Assembly (NCBI GenBank): GCA_009733775.1
Contig: WOGZ01000410.1
Coordinates: 1-26,303 of the forward strand
Direction of reading: 5' to 3'
DNA from: Alectoria sarmentosa
Taxonomy: Eukaryota; Ascomycota; Lecanoromycetes; Lecanorales; Parmeliaceae
DNA length: 26,303 nucleotides
A program made the position numbers and the translations under genes. The first letter of the stretch is position 1; each line of letters starts with the position of its first letter. This document shows positions 1-10,949 of the stretch, piece after piece. Below the pieces are notes generated by a model. The model did no database searches. It saw only the letters and a program-made list of their open reading frames with translations, and was not told the DNA's origin.

Positions 1-2990
1 TTATTTATAACGTAATAATTATAATAATTATAAATTATATATTTAATCACGATAATATAAAGATTAAGAAATCGTATATAATTAAAAATCTTAATATTAA
101 TAATAACGTTTATCTCGTTAACGTTTAAATAACGATTTTTAAAATATAATATAATGAATATATGAATATATGATAATCTTTATTTTTAAAATTTTATGAT
201 ATAATAATACGTATGATATAATAATACGTCGAAACTCGACCTTTTGCTCGCAAAAGTCAATTAAAATTAAAATTAATTATCGAAATTTTAATCAATCATA
301 ATTCGATTTTCGAGACAAAAAGAAAAAATTTGAGAACATTATAAAATTTATAAATAAAAATTACGACGTATAAAAGATTGAACGATGTTAAAAACATTTT
401 TAAAGATTATAATTTACATTTATTATTTGATTAATATATTTTCAAAAGATTTATTATAAATGAATTTATTAAAGAAAATGAGAGAGAGTTTATCAAGCAC
501 CTTTTTTTTTAAAATATCATTTATAAAAATCTTTAATTTCAATTTAAATACTCTTATTATTAAATCAAATCGATCGATAATTAATTCGTTAAATAACAAA
601 TTAATAATGATTTTAATTTATTTTAAATTATAGATAAAAATAATGAAGATGTTTAATCGATTAAATTTAATAATTAAAGTTATGCAATTTTGATAAAATT
701 ATTTTATAAATTATAAATCTTTTTGATATGAAAAAGAAAAAACAATATATTATTTATTAACTTATACGTTTATAATAACTTCATCGATTTAAACATTAAT
801 AATTACTTAATAAATGTTAATTCGAATAATTTTTTGATTTTATTTCATTTAATAAAATCGATTGTTTTTAATAATTATATATATATCGTAAATGAAATAT
901 TAAAATAATTTATCGCAGTAAAGGAGACGATTAAATTTAATAAAACGAATTTATATAAGATATTTATAAAAAATTAATTTGAAAAAATAAAAAAATAAAC
1001 TTGTAAAAAAAGATTAATGTAACTCATATTAAATCTTTTCGATTATTAATTCGTAAAACGAAATTATTATTATTATTTCGATTAATAAAAAGATTTTTAT
1101 TAAATAAAACATTTGCAATAAATATATTATTATGTTATAATTATTCGTTAAATAAAAAGATAAAAGAATAACGCAATGATATATAAACGAGATGTTAATA
1201 TTAAATATTGTATTTATCGCGACTTTAGATTTTAATTAAAACGTTTTTCGTTTCGAGTATATTTAATAAATTATTTATATCGCTTTTTTAAACAATAACG
1301 ATTTTATTTGAAATAAAACGATTATAAATGCGTGAATTATAATATTAAAAGTTTTTATATAATAATTTATAATTTCGCGTAATTAAATCGATTTTTAATT
1401 TTTTAAACATCGTTTTGAGAATAATAATGTAAAAATTAATGCTTTTAAAAAAAAAAAAAAATTTCGATATAAAATTTGTTTTATATTATTATAATAATTA
1501 TATTTGATATAATTAATATAAAAAACGCGATCGAAAAAAAGTTATATCGTGTTATAATTTTTTTTTAAATGTTATTTATGATGTAAATTTGATCAAAAAT
1601 CGATCTTTCGTTCTTTGAAGGCGTTAAAATAAATATATAAATGATAATTGCATTTTGCATTTTACACGTGAATGAAACGATCGAATAATTGATAATAATT
1701 TATTATGAGATTATTGAGGCGACGTTATTATATTAAACGTTATGAGCGCGATATTTTTTATATTTATCGATTAAAATTATAATATTAAATTTTAAAGAAT
1801 ATAAAATATTATTAATATCACGCTTATTGAAATTAATGAGATTATTTATATTCGTTTTAATTTTGTGATGTTTTTTATTCTCGTCTTAATCGTTTTTTTA
1901 ATCGTCGTTTTATAAAAGATTTGTTTTAAATGTAATGATTTCAATTTTGTCGTTATTATAACATCATTTAAATGTTTTATTTATAAACGACGTCGCATTA
2001 TATCGATGGTAAATCTAATTTATAAAATCGAGATCATATCGTAAAAACTTTATAATATATAAATGACGCGTAATGTAATTTATTAATTTTATTGAAAATT
2101 GAATAATCGTTAAAAGAGAATTAAAAGACGAATTTAAGAGAGAGCTATTAAAGAAATCGATATTAAAAAGATTTATTAATAAATCTCGCAACAGAAAATT
2201 CTTTACATCGATTAAAATATCTTTCGATCGTTTAAGAATATAAAAAACGCGTTATTAAATGAAAAAGAAGATAATAAATGAGATAAAAAGTGAGAATACG
2301 TTTTAAAAAAACGAAAATCGATTGATATAAAAAAACGACGGCTGTGAGAGCGAGAAGTTTATTTTATATTTTTTGAAAAATCTTTCATCGCGATTGATAA
2401 TAATAATAATTGATCTTTTAAAAATAATTGATATTTTGTCTCGATTGTCGGCGAAGAAAGATTCGTTTAAAAAATAACGTTTATACGCGTTAATAAAGGC
2501 TTTAAGAGAATGCTAAAAAACGATTATAATATTCAATTCATTTAATAATACGTTTTGAAAGAGCATCGATAACGAATGTATTTATTTAATAATTAATTAA
2601 TAAATTAATAAAAGAATAATGATAACACGCGGCTTCGCAAATAAATAATTGAATTGAAAAAAAATTTGATCGCTTCGAATAAACGTCGTGCGATTTTAAA
2701 ATCGATATTTGAATATTTATTTATCTCATAAATAAGAGATCGATTATCATAATTTTTATATCGTTGAAAAGCGCAAATTCAGTATTACAATCTGTAAAAT
2801 TATAAAGAAATTTTATTTTTAAAATGATAAAGGATAAGAAATGTAAAAAGATTATATACAAATTTTTGATAAAAGCGCTTAAGAGACTTAAAAGTCGTTA
2901 ATCGAACGTTATTCGAAATAGAAAATTGAGTAAAGATTTACATTAACTATATATACAAATTTAAGATATTTTAACTTAATTTTACATTAT
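1..2990. repeat. AT-rich, RIP-like degraded repeat block (moderate), family unknown
   Basis: No open gene is visible. Composition is about 20-25% G+C in the lines counted, with CpG retained and CpA/CpT scarce, the same signature seen in the two identifiable retrotransposons to the right. Frames are broken mainly by TAA and TGA, as expected if CAA and TGG codons were mutated. A few short tracts keep more G+C, for example 2,336-2,360 and 1,615-1,760. A poly(A) run lies at 1,447-1,460. On the minus strand about 2,220-2,700 is unusually poor in stops but matches no family I recognise. Most likely this is a mutated transposon cut by the window edge. Confidence 0.6.
2793..2986. repeat. Candidate 194-bp LTR-like segment
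   Basis: The segment begins TGTAAAATTA and ends TAATTTTACA, a perfect 10-bp terminal inverted repeat with the TG...CA ends of an LTR. Its length is close to the 184-bp LTR of the chromovirus further right. It coincides with the change from the moderately AT-rich block to the extremely AT-rich block. The flanking 5-mers (caatc, ttatt) do not match, so it is not a clean solo LTR. In sequence this AT-rich, such a repeat can arise by chance, and no second copy is seen in the window. Confidence 0.25.
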
Positions 2991-5900
2991 TTCTTTATAT
3001 AATAGAGATTCGTTTTCAAAATCTTATAGTTAAAAATTTATTTAAATCACGTTTAAACATTATTATTTTAATTTTAAGTATAATTTTTAACAATATTATT
3101 AATTACGTTATGATTCAAAAACGTTTTAATGTTATAAAAATAAAAGATATTATCGATTATATATAATAAATTCTCGTTTTTATACGCGATAAACTTAATA
3201 AAATATAATTAATTATAATTAAATAAATTAATCGTTATAAAAAAAACGTTTAAAAAAGACGATTTCGTTTTTTTTATTAAATATAACATTTCGATCTCGT
3301 CGATTAAAATCTTTTTTGATTATTTAATTATTAATTTATTTAAGCGACGTATTAATTTTATAAAGTTTTTTATAATTGAAAATAAATTAAAAATTATTAA
3401 AGTAATTAATATTTAACGAGTTTAAAAAACTTAAAACATTATTTTAATTTAATAAATTATTTTCGTAATAGCGATTATTATTATACTTAATTAATATAAT
3501 TATTTTAAATATTAAAAACGTCGTTATTTAAGTAAATATTTTTTAAAAATAATCTTTATCGTGCATATATTTTTAAATATAAATTTGACGATTTTACGAC
3601 ATTAAAAAAAATTAACTTCAATAATTTGCAAAAAGATTTATATAAATAAATTACGTTAATATATTAAGATTTTGATAAAATAATGTAAATAAATTTAAAT
3701 GTTTTAAAGAAATAAATTTAATATATAAGTTTTTTATATTAAAAAGAATTATGAAATATCGTTAAATAAATAAAGTATAAAAGTTATTATAAAAATTATT
3801 ATAAAAATTATTATAAAAATTATTATAAAAATAATTCTTTTTTTATTATAAAATCTTTTCGTTATCGCGAAAAATTATTAGTTAATTAAATTAAAATTGC
3901 AAGATTTGTGTAAATAATAAAGAAAATTAAGCATATAATTAAGTTTTGCAAATATTTATTATTATTTAAATTAATTATTTCGTTATCGTTGATATTATAA
4001 AATAATCTTTAATTATTTTTATTATTTTTATTGTTCGTATAAATATTCGATTAATATATACTTTTCAATTTTTTCGATAATTTCGATTCGAAATTAAATA
4101 TAAAATTAATAAAAAATATATAATATAAAACGCGTTATTACGTTTTACTTCGCAAAAGTCTTTTATAATACTTAAAAATTATTTTAAATTTAATACATTT
4201 TATGTTAATTATAATTATTTTTTTATTTAAATATAAATAAATAACACTTTTCGTATTCGTTTAATAAATATTTATATTAAAGATTCGAAATAAGCGAAAA
4301 TTATTAAGATTTTCGATAATAAAATAAGTATAAAAAAAAAGTTCGACGATGAAATCGTCGAATTATCTTTAATTTATCGAGAAATAAATCTCATTTTTTA
4401 TATCGATAAGTTCATAAAATTAAAACGCTTATATATATTTTAATTTCTTTTTAAAAAAATGTTCGATATCGCTTATAATAAAACTTACTTTAACTTTAAA
4501 AATGTTATAAAATTATATCGAAATCTTAATACATTTATGATTTAACACGTTTATTATAAAATTATATTAAACATTATCTTTAATATTTAATTTTTTAAAT
4601 TCGTTAATATCGTTTTTATAACGTTTTTAAATTTATTTAAAGTTCGTTTATTTTATTTTATACATCAATATTTGATTTTATTATAACATTTTCTTTATTC
4701 GAAAATTTTAATTGTGTTATATTAATAATTAATAAATTCACGAAGAAAATTACGACGATGTTTAATAAATTAATATAAAAAGTAAGAAATTAAATTATAA
4801 AATTATTAAATCGATTTAATATAATAAATTAAAGCTTATTAATAATTCTTTTTATTAATCGCGATTTAAAAAATTTTATCGAATTGTGAAAAGTTATTTT
4901 TAAGCGATTGAAAATCGATTTATTATATTTAATAATATATTACTTTTAAATTAATAATAATAATGAACGAATTAATTAAATTATCGAAATTCTTTTACGT
5001 TTTTATATTTATATCTTCAATAAACTTATCGATTAATTAAAAATACTATTACATTTATAAACATTTATTAATGATTTATTATTATTAATAACGACGAAAA
5101 CATTTCATAAATTAATATACGAATTTAAATTTAATAAATCGTTAAATTTAATATTTATAATAAATTTATAATAATTTATATTTATTAAAATTAATGTTAT
5201 CGATATTATTAATTTTGCGTAAATAAATTAAAAGTTTTATTATAATCGTCGTTATTAATTTATATATTTCAAGCGAGATAATAAAGTTTTTTTTTAAATT
5301 ATATTATAATTATTTTATCTTAATAATTAGCGTTAAATATAATTAAATATATATAAAATCTTTTATAATATTCGATAAAATCGATAAATAAATATATTAT
5401 TTAAATATATAATTTTATTAACGAATATATTTTATATTCTCGCTTACTTAATTTAAATTAATATTAAAATTAAAATGTTTTTTTCGACGTTTTATATTTA
5501 ATTATTCGAAATTAATATTTATTAAAAATGATATTAAGAAATTAAAGTTATATATATTAAAAAAATTGTTAAATAAACGCGTTTATCGTCGAAATAAAAA
5601 AAAATCGATAAAATATTTAATGAAATAATAAAATTATAAATCAAAATTCGATATATAATAAACGTTAAATATTTAAATAATGTTATAAATTTAATATAAA
5701 AATATAAAATAAAAATAATATCGTCGTAAAATATAATTATTATAATATTTTCGTTATCTTCGTTATAAAATAATTTTATTATTATAATTTCTTTTATAAA
5801 TATATTTTTATTATAATTTTTCGCAATCGAATCTTTATTATTAAAGTCTTTTATAAAATAATATATTATCGTCGTTAAAATATTTATTACAATAATTATA

Positions 5901-7419
5901 TTAATAAGTATTATCTTCGCAAGTAATACGCTTATATTAAAATTTTATCGAAATTAACGTTTATTATTAAATTAACAACGTTTGTTATTATAATAATTTA
6001 AATTATTAATTATTAATTTATATTAAATCGATGTTTTTTCGATTTAATAAAGAAAGTTTTTTAAGTTATAAAAGTAATAATAATATCGCAAAAGATTTTC
6101 GCAGCGAAAATAAATTAACGAAATTAAATTAATGTTAATATAATAACATTATTATAAAAAAATTTCGCAAAAAATTATTGCAAAAAGTTGTTTATTATTA
6201 TTTAACGAATATTATTTTAATTTATTATAAACGTTTATTTATATATATATATATAACGAAATCGTTATATTTTATTTATTTATAACGATGTTATTATAAT
6301 ATTAAATATTTATCTTATTAAAATGCTTATTTCGTTTAATAGTTATATTTATTTAATAAATATTTTATTAAGCGTATAAATTAACAAATATATATATAAT
6401 TAATTTTTATAAAAAATAATTAATTAACTTACACATCATTAATAAATATATGTTTTCGCTATAAATGTAAATAGTTTTAATTTGTTTATTATTGTAAAAG
6501 TGCGTTTTTACATCTTTTTAAAAATCAATATACGTTTTTACGTTTTTTTAAAAATCGATATTAATCGACGACGACGATATACGATTTAAGATTTAAATAA
6601 ATATACGATTTTCTTTATTTATATTATAAACGTTTTAAAAAATCTTTTAACGATATTTTAATATCTCGTCGTCGTTATTATTAACGTTATTTAATATTAT
6701 ATAAATAACATTTTATAAAAAAAAAATTCGCAAAACATTATTAAAATATATATATTATTTAAAAAAAAATTAACGTTTACGATTTAATTCGATTCGAAAA
6801 ATTTTATTTAATTATATCGCTTAATTTTTGCGATTCTTTTTTTATTTAAAATATAAATATTAAATTAACATTAAATATTTAAATGCTTCGACGATAATTA
6901 TAATATTAATTTTTAATTAAATTATATTATTTTTAAATGTTTAAATTAAAAAAATATTATAATATCGACGTTATTATTAATTATTATTTTTTAATATAAT
7001 ATTATCGTTATTATAAATATTATTTTAATAGCTTTTTTTAATTACGTTAATTATCGATTATAAATTACGAAAATTTAAAACAAGTTATAAACAAATATTT
7101 TCGATTTTTATAACGTTGAAACATCGTTTTTTAAAAGAGAAAATAATGTTATAAACGTATTTTACATTTTTAATAAAATTGATTTCTCTTTAATATTATA
7201 ATATTTTAACGTTATTCGATTAAATTTAACGTGTTTTAATAAAGATATTTATATTTATATAAATGTTTTTTTATATATATATATTTTCTTTTAATTTAAT
7301 TGTTTTATTTAATATATTTATATAATATAACTTTATATTAATTTTAATAACAATTTTTAAATTAAATTTAAATTTAAAGTTTAAATAAATATTTTATTAT
7401 TTTATTAAAAACTTATCTT
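2990..7419. repeat. Extremely AT-rich RIP-like block, family unknown
   Basis: About 4.4 kb at roughly 8-15% G+C in the lines sampled, with nearly all remaining C and G in CpG. No ORF of note exists in any frame. The + strand frame at about 3,245-3,530 reads for long stretches between TAA codons only, which would fit Gln codons mutated by C to T, but I recognise no protein family in it. The block ends sharply at about 7,410-7,420 against DNA of normal composition. It is most likely an older repeat mutated more completely than the block to its left. Confidence 0.6.
3784..3831. repeat. Short tandem repeat, 12-bp unit x 4
   Basis: Four consecutive copies of ttattataaaaa. It is a simple AT-only tandem repeat inside the AT-rich block. 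No function is implied. Confidence 0.85.
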
Positions 7420-7524
7420 CGAGGATTTGGAGAAAGATAGTGAGTGGCGGCTAATAGTGGCTGACTCAGCAACTGTCCCCAGTCCCGCGGCTGGACCGTT
7501 ACCCACTCACGAGAATATCAGTTA

Positions 7525-7562
7525 CTCAAACCTTTGACGCAACGGTCAAAGTACGATTTGAG
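7525..7562. other. Nested hairpin
   Basis: The inner stem is ctttgac/gtcaaag with a 6-nt loop (gcaacg). The outer stem is ctcaaa/tttgag. Seen directly in sequence. Function is unknown, and it could be a remnant of a small inverted-repeat element. Confidence 0.6.
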
Positions 7563-7846
7563 TTTTTGTGCTACCCTCGTACGCTTTCTCCTCGCACAGC
7601 CTCGCTAGAAGATTGCTGGTCGCCAGAGTTGCCATCGCAAGCTCGGATTGAAGCAGGCGCAAGTCTAACGGGTCCGTCAAGGTTGCTTTACGTGGATTTC
7701 GATTTTGTGCCCCTAAGCTTTGCCACTTGAACTCGCAGCATGTAATCGTTGCCGTCCTTGACCTTGGACGAATATCGTTCCGGTAGTCGAATATACTAGG
7801 AGCAGCCTTTTCTTTTGAATCTGGATGCTAAACCTGCCTCGTAGCT

Positions 7847-7851
7847 GTGAA
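7847..7851 (+). other. Proposed copia target-site duplication, left copy (gtgaa)
   Basis: The 5 bp gtgaa immediately precede the proposed 5' LTR start (TGATTGC...). The sequence after the proposed 3' LTR end is atgaa. The single difference is G to A, the direction RIP would give, because on the other strand the C sits in CpA. Five bases with one mismatch is modest evidence alone, but both sites fall where the LTR ends were placed by other means. Confidence 0.45.
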
Positions 7852-8036
7852 TGATTGCAATGCATTCAGGCTTCTTTGAGCGCCCCTTCTTTCGCCTCAC
7901 TGGCCATTGCTGAGGCTAGACACCTTACTGACGCCGAATGGGCTATTCAAACCTCTCGGCTCCTAGGCCTGCTCGGGGAGGGACTCCGGTCAGCGGGCAG
8001 TATGGTGCTCAGTGAAGTTGAAGGGACTCATTAGCT

Positions 8037-8062
8037 GCCACTGACCCACTGACCCACTGACT
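8037..8062. repeat. Short tandem repeat (cactgacc-like unit, ~3 copies)
   Basis: Three near-identical copies of an 8-bp cactgacc unit lie inside the proposed 5' LTR. A second short tandem, ctggctg x 3, lies at about 8,517-8,537 just ahead of the ORF start. Such small repeats are common in LTR U3 regions. Confidence 0.7.
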
Positions 8063-8545
8063 TCCCTGTCTTCCAATTGAAGCGGTTTGAAACCATTGAT
8101 TTTCTCCTTCTGTGATGAAATGTTATCCCAATTCGCTATTATCCTGGATGCGCCTAATGCTGGACGCTGTAGACTTAACCAAACTCGTGGCTCTTATGAA
8201 TTCATCCTGTGCCGCCTATCTTTCCTCGCTATGCGTGGAGCCGTGTTGCTCAATACGGACATCATGTTAAGTCCAGTCCAAATCCAAGTACTCGTTTGTG
8301 CAGGTTCAGCACATTGGGCGAATCATTCAGAATCCTGATAGAAGAGAAACATGCTAGCTTTGACACATCAGGTGCGGGTGTCGGTGGTTAATACACAACA
8401 CCATCGTCGTTCTGTCACTTTAAACCAACTCCCAGCTTTCGAATTTGTCTGACCATCAACTATAACATTCCAAGTCTGTGGATCGGAGTTACAACCTTTC
8501 AAGCTCAGCACAAAGGCTGGCTGCTGGCTGCTGGCTCTCGGTGCA

Positions 8546-9565
8546 ATGTTCTGCCTTTTTCAATGTCTAATCCAGGCTATCGTTGGCAAAGGTCAACGCA
8601 AAGTGCACAGTGTTTACTCAGCCACAGTAACTAATGCATCTATAGGTCTCTATGAGCAGTTTATAAACCGCCAAACGGTCGACGAAGTGCATGGAAAAGT
8701 AGACTTAGCATGCGATCAGAGACACGCTCGAACGTCTTCATCACACGACCTGCCACATGCTTTGTCGCTACGTGCCTCGCCTCCCTTAAAAGGGGGTGAC
8801 GCATACGACACTCCCCCAAAACGTGTTTCTGCAACCAACAGTGCATCGGCTACATCGTCCTTGCAGAGTCGAGCATCATCATCTATCACGTTGAGACCAA
8901 ATCCACTCCTAAAGTCGGTTGAACCCGCCTTAGCACCAGACTACAATGTCGTACATAACCACTGCTGCCGAATCACTGGGGACCTTGAATCGGGGGACCC
9001 GGCTATCATGCAATCTTACGCCTACGGTCCTCTGGATGTCGGCCCTGCTATAGGGTTTCAAGCCCCCAGAACCCATCGCCGAGTTCGCGCACCCACACGA
9101 AAAGTTACTGATTTGGAAAGCTTGCCACCCTTGAGCTCAGAAGTAGCGGCAGTAACTGCACGTAGAGTGAAAGTTCGAGAGCAAGCAGGCATTCTTGCTG
9201 GGATTCGAGAGGCACAAGCAAAGGATTCTGAAGCCCAAAGAAGAGCCAATCGAGCAGCACAAATGAAGATACCACCCTATGTGGCTCATATCTCCACATC
9301 CTACAGTGCCAAAGACCTCGAAGCCGCTCTCCTAACAGAGCCACCACTGACACCACTAATACGACTAAAACGTAAGCCACTTCAAACGCAGCCTGACCAG
9401 CAACTGGGTCAGACGGGCCACCAGGCTGGTGACACGCCCAAGCAAGGACGTGTTCGGTGCGCACCTAAGCCAACACCACAGCCATGGCGAGATTCGAACG
9501 CGCTAGGTAAGAAGAGTCGTCGCGGAAAACAGACCAATTTACGGAATGCGAGCAAAGGAGTCTGA
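8546..9565 (+). CDS. Hypothetical 339-residue basic protein encoded inside the LTR
   Basis: I do not recognise the family. It is an uninterrupted ATG-to-TGA frame of 340 codons at normal GC, too long to expect by chance. Residues 1-14 are hydrophobic. 60-130 are Ser/Ala/Pro-rich and look disordered. 171-190 form a basic segment with RTHRRVRAPTRK. 198-242 are Ala/Glu/Arg/Gln-rich and probably helical. 274-339 form a basic Lys/Gln/Pro tail ending near GKKSRRGKQT. No catalytic motif, zinc finger or membrane segment is evident. A CTAAT branch-like motif followed by AG at 8,645 could mark a short intron, so the true start may differ. It lies in the proposed U3 of the copia 5' LTR. The matching part of the 3' LTR is mutated beyond reading. 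It could be a captured host gene or an accessory LTR gene. Confidence 0.5.
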   Translation: MFCLFQCLIQAIVGKGQRKVHSVYSATVTNASIGLYEQFINRQTVDEVHGKVDLACDQRHARTSSSHDLPHALSLRASPPLKGGDAYDTPPKRVSATNSASATSSLQSRASSSITLRPNPLLKSVEPALAPDYNVVHNHCCRITGDLESGDPAIMQSYAYGPLDVGPAIGFQAPRTHRRVRAPTRKVTDLESLPPLSSEVAAVTARRVKVREQAGILAGIREAQAKDSEAQRRANRAAQMKIPPYVAHISTSYSAKDLEAALLTEPPLTPLIRLKRKPLQTQPDQQLGQTGHQAGDTPKQGRVRCAPKPTPQPWRDSNALGKKSRRGKQTNLRNASKGV

Positions 9566-10576
9566 GTTGGAGAGGGTCGGATGTTGGGCAATTCAAGGCC
9601 CATTAACGCGTGGAGTGAGTCTTACGTTTGTGAGCGTGCAGGCGTTCTCAAGGGGAATATACCCCAGGGTGACGTTCGGTAATTGCGCTTTGATGAAGAA
9701 CAGGTGGTTGTGATGAAAATTAACTTGGCGTTGTCTCGAATTCGGAATCTCGATAATAGTAGTAGTTGAAAACAAGAAGAAGAGCGACCGACAGTCAGTG
9801 TGACCTTGGATTACATCCTAGTGACCTCGAACCTCAGACGTCTATCCCCTGCATCTAGCTTGTTGTCCAATCCATTCCCGTCCTTCTTCCGGTACCGCTC
9901 AAAGTCCTCGGTCTTTTCTAACCACACTTTCACATCCCACGATGTCCCTGTCGCCTTACTTACTCGCTTCCACATCTCCTTCCAGCTCTCCTCGTTGTGT
10001 CTGAACATACTTCCCTTTTCGTTAGTCCGATGCTCGCTAGCACGTTTCGGAGTCAGCATTCCCAATGGTAGAGGAAATTTTGAGTGACAAGACTCGTCTG
10101 GGGAGTAAAAGGGGTATTGTGCTCCTGCAACACGTCTTGCGACTCAAAAAGCAGTTCGAATAGGAAGAGATGACTCCGAAAAGCGCCTTACTGCTCCCCG
10201 GAATTGACGTTCCCCCTCTGCATTCCCAGAATGAGTGACCCTTGGATTGGCGTCAAAATTCCCACAACCCGCTCCGTCATACCAAGCTGATCCTCCTAAT
10301 TGAAGAAATGAAAGAAGCTCGCTGCGTAGATGATGTTGACCTTTCCATCAAGCTCTCTGAAAGCCGAACCAGTAGTCTGGTCGAACCCATCTCCGATCAA
10401 GAACTTGCTTTTCAGCGTATCTCTGTCACAGAAAAGATCGCAGAGCTCGGATCAGTCCTGCTTCCTCAATGCAAGAACCTGACTTATGAAACAACCCTTT
10501 GGCTCCCACAAAATGCTTTGTGGCTCAGGGCTCGGTCCCAAATAGGAAAAATGATTTCGAAGTACTGACCCAAATC

Positions 10577-10582
10577 TATAAA
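10577..10582 (+). promoter_or_regulatory. Possible LTR promoter TATA box
   Basis: TATAAA occurs in otherwise ordinary-GC DNA of the proposed 5' LTR, about 340 bp before its end. The aligned position in the 3' LTR also reads TATAAA (25,867-25,872), although that means less in AT-rich sequence. If it is used, U3 would be about 2.75 kb and R+U5 about 0.3 kb. Confidence 0.35.
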
Positions 10583-10918
10583 TTCTGGCCTCAAATCTGC
10601 CCCGAAAATGTTCTCGCTCGGTGCTCCATCGAAGACCTGCTTGCGAATATCCTGCGCAAAGTGTTGTTTGGACCCACTCGGTAGGTAATGGACCCTCTGA
10701 GTTGACCGACTTTCGACATGAAATTCATAAGAATTCGATAGAAATTTGGGTGCGATTTCGGGGCCCCTTTGTCTTACATAAATTGAATCATGATCGCCTT
10801 TGTGCTTTTCTTCTTATATTACTTAAACACGATCATTATCATAATCATAATTATAATTCATTATTATTAAAATTATTCGATTATTAATTATTTCGCTTCG
10901 CAATCTATTCACGCAACA

Positions 10919-10931
10919 AATTATAAATTCG
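10919..10931 (+). other. Copia primer binding site, half-tRNA-iMet type, mutated
   Basis: The 13 bases aattataaattcg directly follow the proposed LTR end (GCAACA). They equal GGTTATGAGCCC plus one base after G to A and C to T changes only. That unmutated sequence is complementary to the anticodon stem-loop of initiator tRNA-Met, the primer used as a half molecule by Drosophila copia and yeast Ty5. The match was made from memory of the tRNA. Its position at the LTR edge is what makes it persuasive. Confidence 0.5.
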
Positions 10932-10949
10932 ATTAATTATTTATTAATA

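Larger units (their letters stand above)
7420..7851. other. Normal-GC flanking segment with inverted repeats, no gene seen
   Basis: Composition jumps to about 50% G+C within a few bases of 7,420. No ORF of useful length is present. The segment opens with an inverted repeat, gtgagtgg at 7,440-7,447 and ccactcac at 7,503-7,510. A nested hairpin follows: ctcaaa 7,525-7,530 with tttgag 7,557-7,562, and ctttgac 7,532-7,538 with gtcaaag 7,545-7,551. It lies outside the copia element because the proposed target duplication sits at its right end. It may be the only single-copy host DNA in the window, or the end of another small element. Confidence 0.5.
7852..10918 (+). repeat. Copia 5' LTR (~3.07 kb), largely un-mutated
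   Basis: It starts TGATTGC and ends GCAACA, just before a primer-binding-like sequence. Homology to 23,148-26,195 is clearest at 10,711-10,885 against 25,996-26,165, where CpG spacing is identical (22, then 17 bases between successive CG) and nearly all differences are C/T or G/A; for example gtgcgatttcggggcc faces gtgcgatttcgaagct. Further left the match continues through anchors at about 10,251/25,617, 8,770/24,127, 8,292/23,585 and 8,110/23,410 with a steady offset near 15.3-15.4 kb, but with more transversions and indels. G+C is about 50% up to about 10,790 and then falls steeply to the AT-rich level by about 10,880. Confidence 0.65.

Noticed and set aside
8087..8391. Overlapping + strand ORFs of 83 and 60 codons
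   Set aside because: Short, overlapping in two frames, and the first needs a TTG start. Expected by chance at this composition.
10242..10684. ORFs of 108 and 61 codons before and over the LTR TATA box
   Set aside because: The longer frame needs a TTG start and overlaps proposed LTR regulatory sequence. An intron could join pieces, but no domain is recognisable, so I do not call a gene.
7420..10890. The GC-normal block as a host gene island
   Set aside because: Most of it (from 7,852) aligns by position and CpG spacing with 23,148-26,165 and ends exactly where copia gag begins, so LTR is the better explanation. Only 7,420-7,851 is left as possible host DNA.
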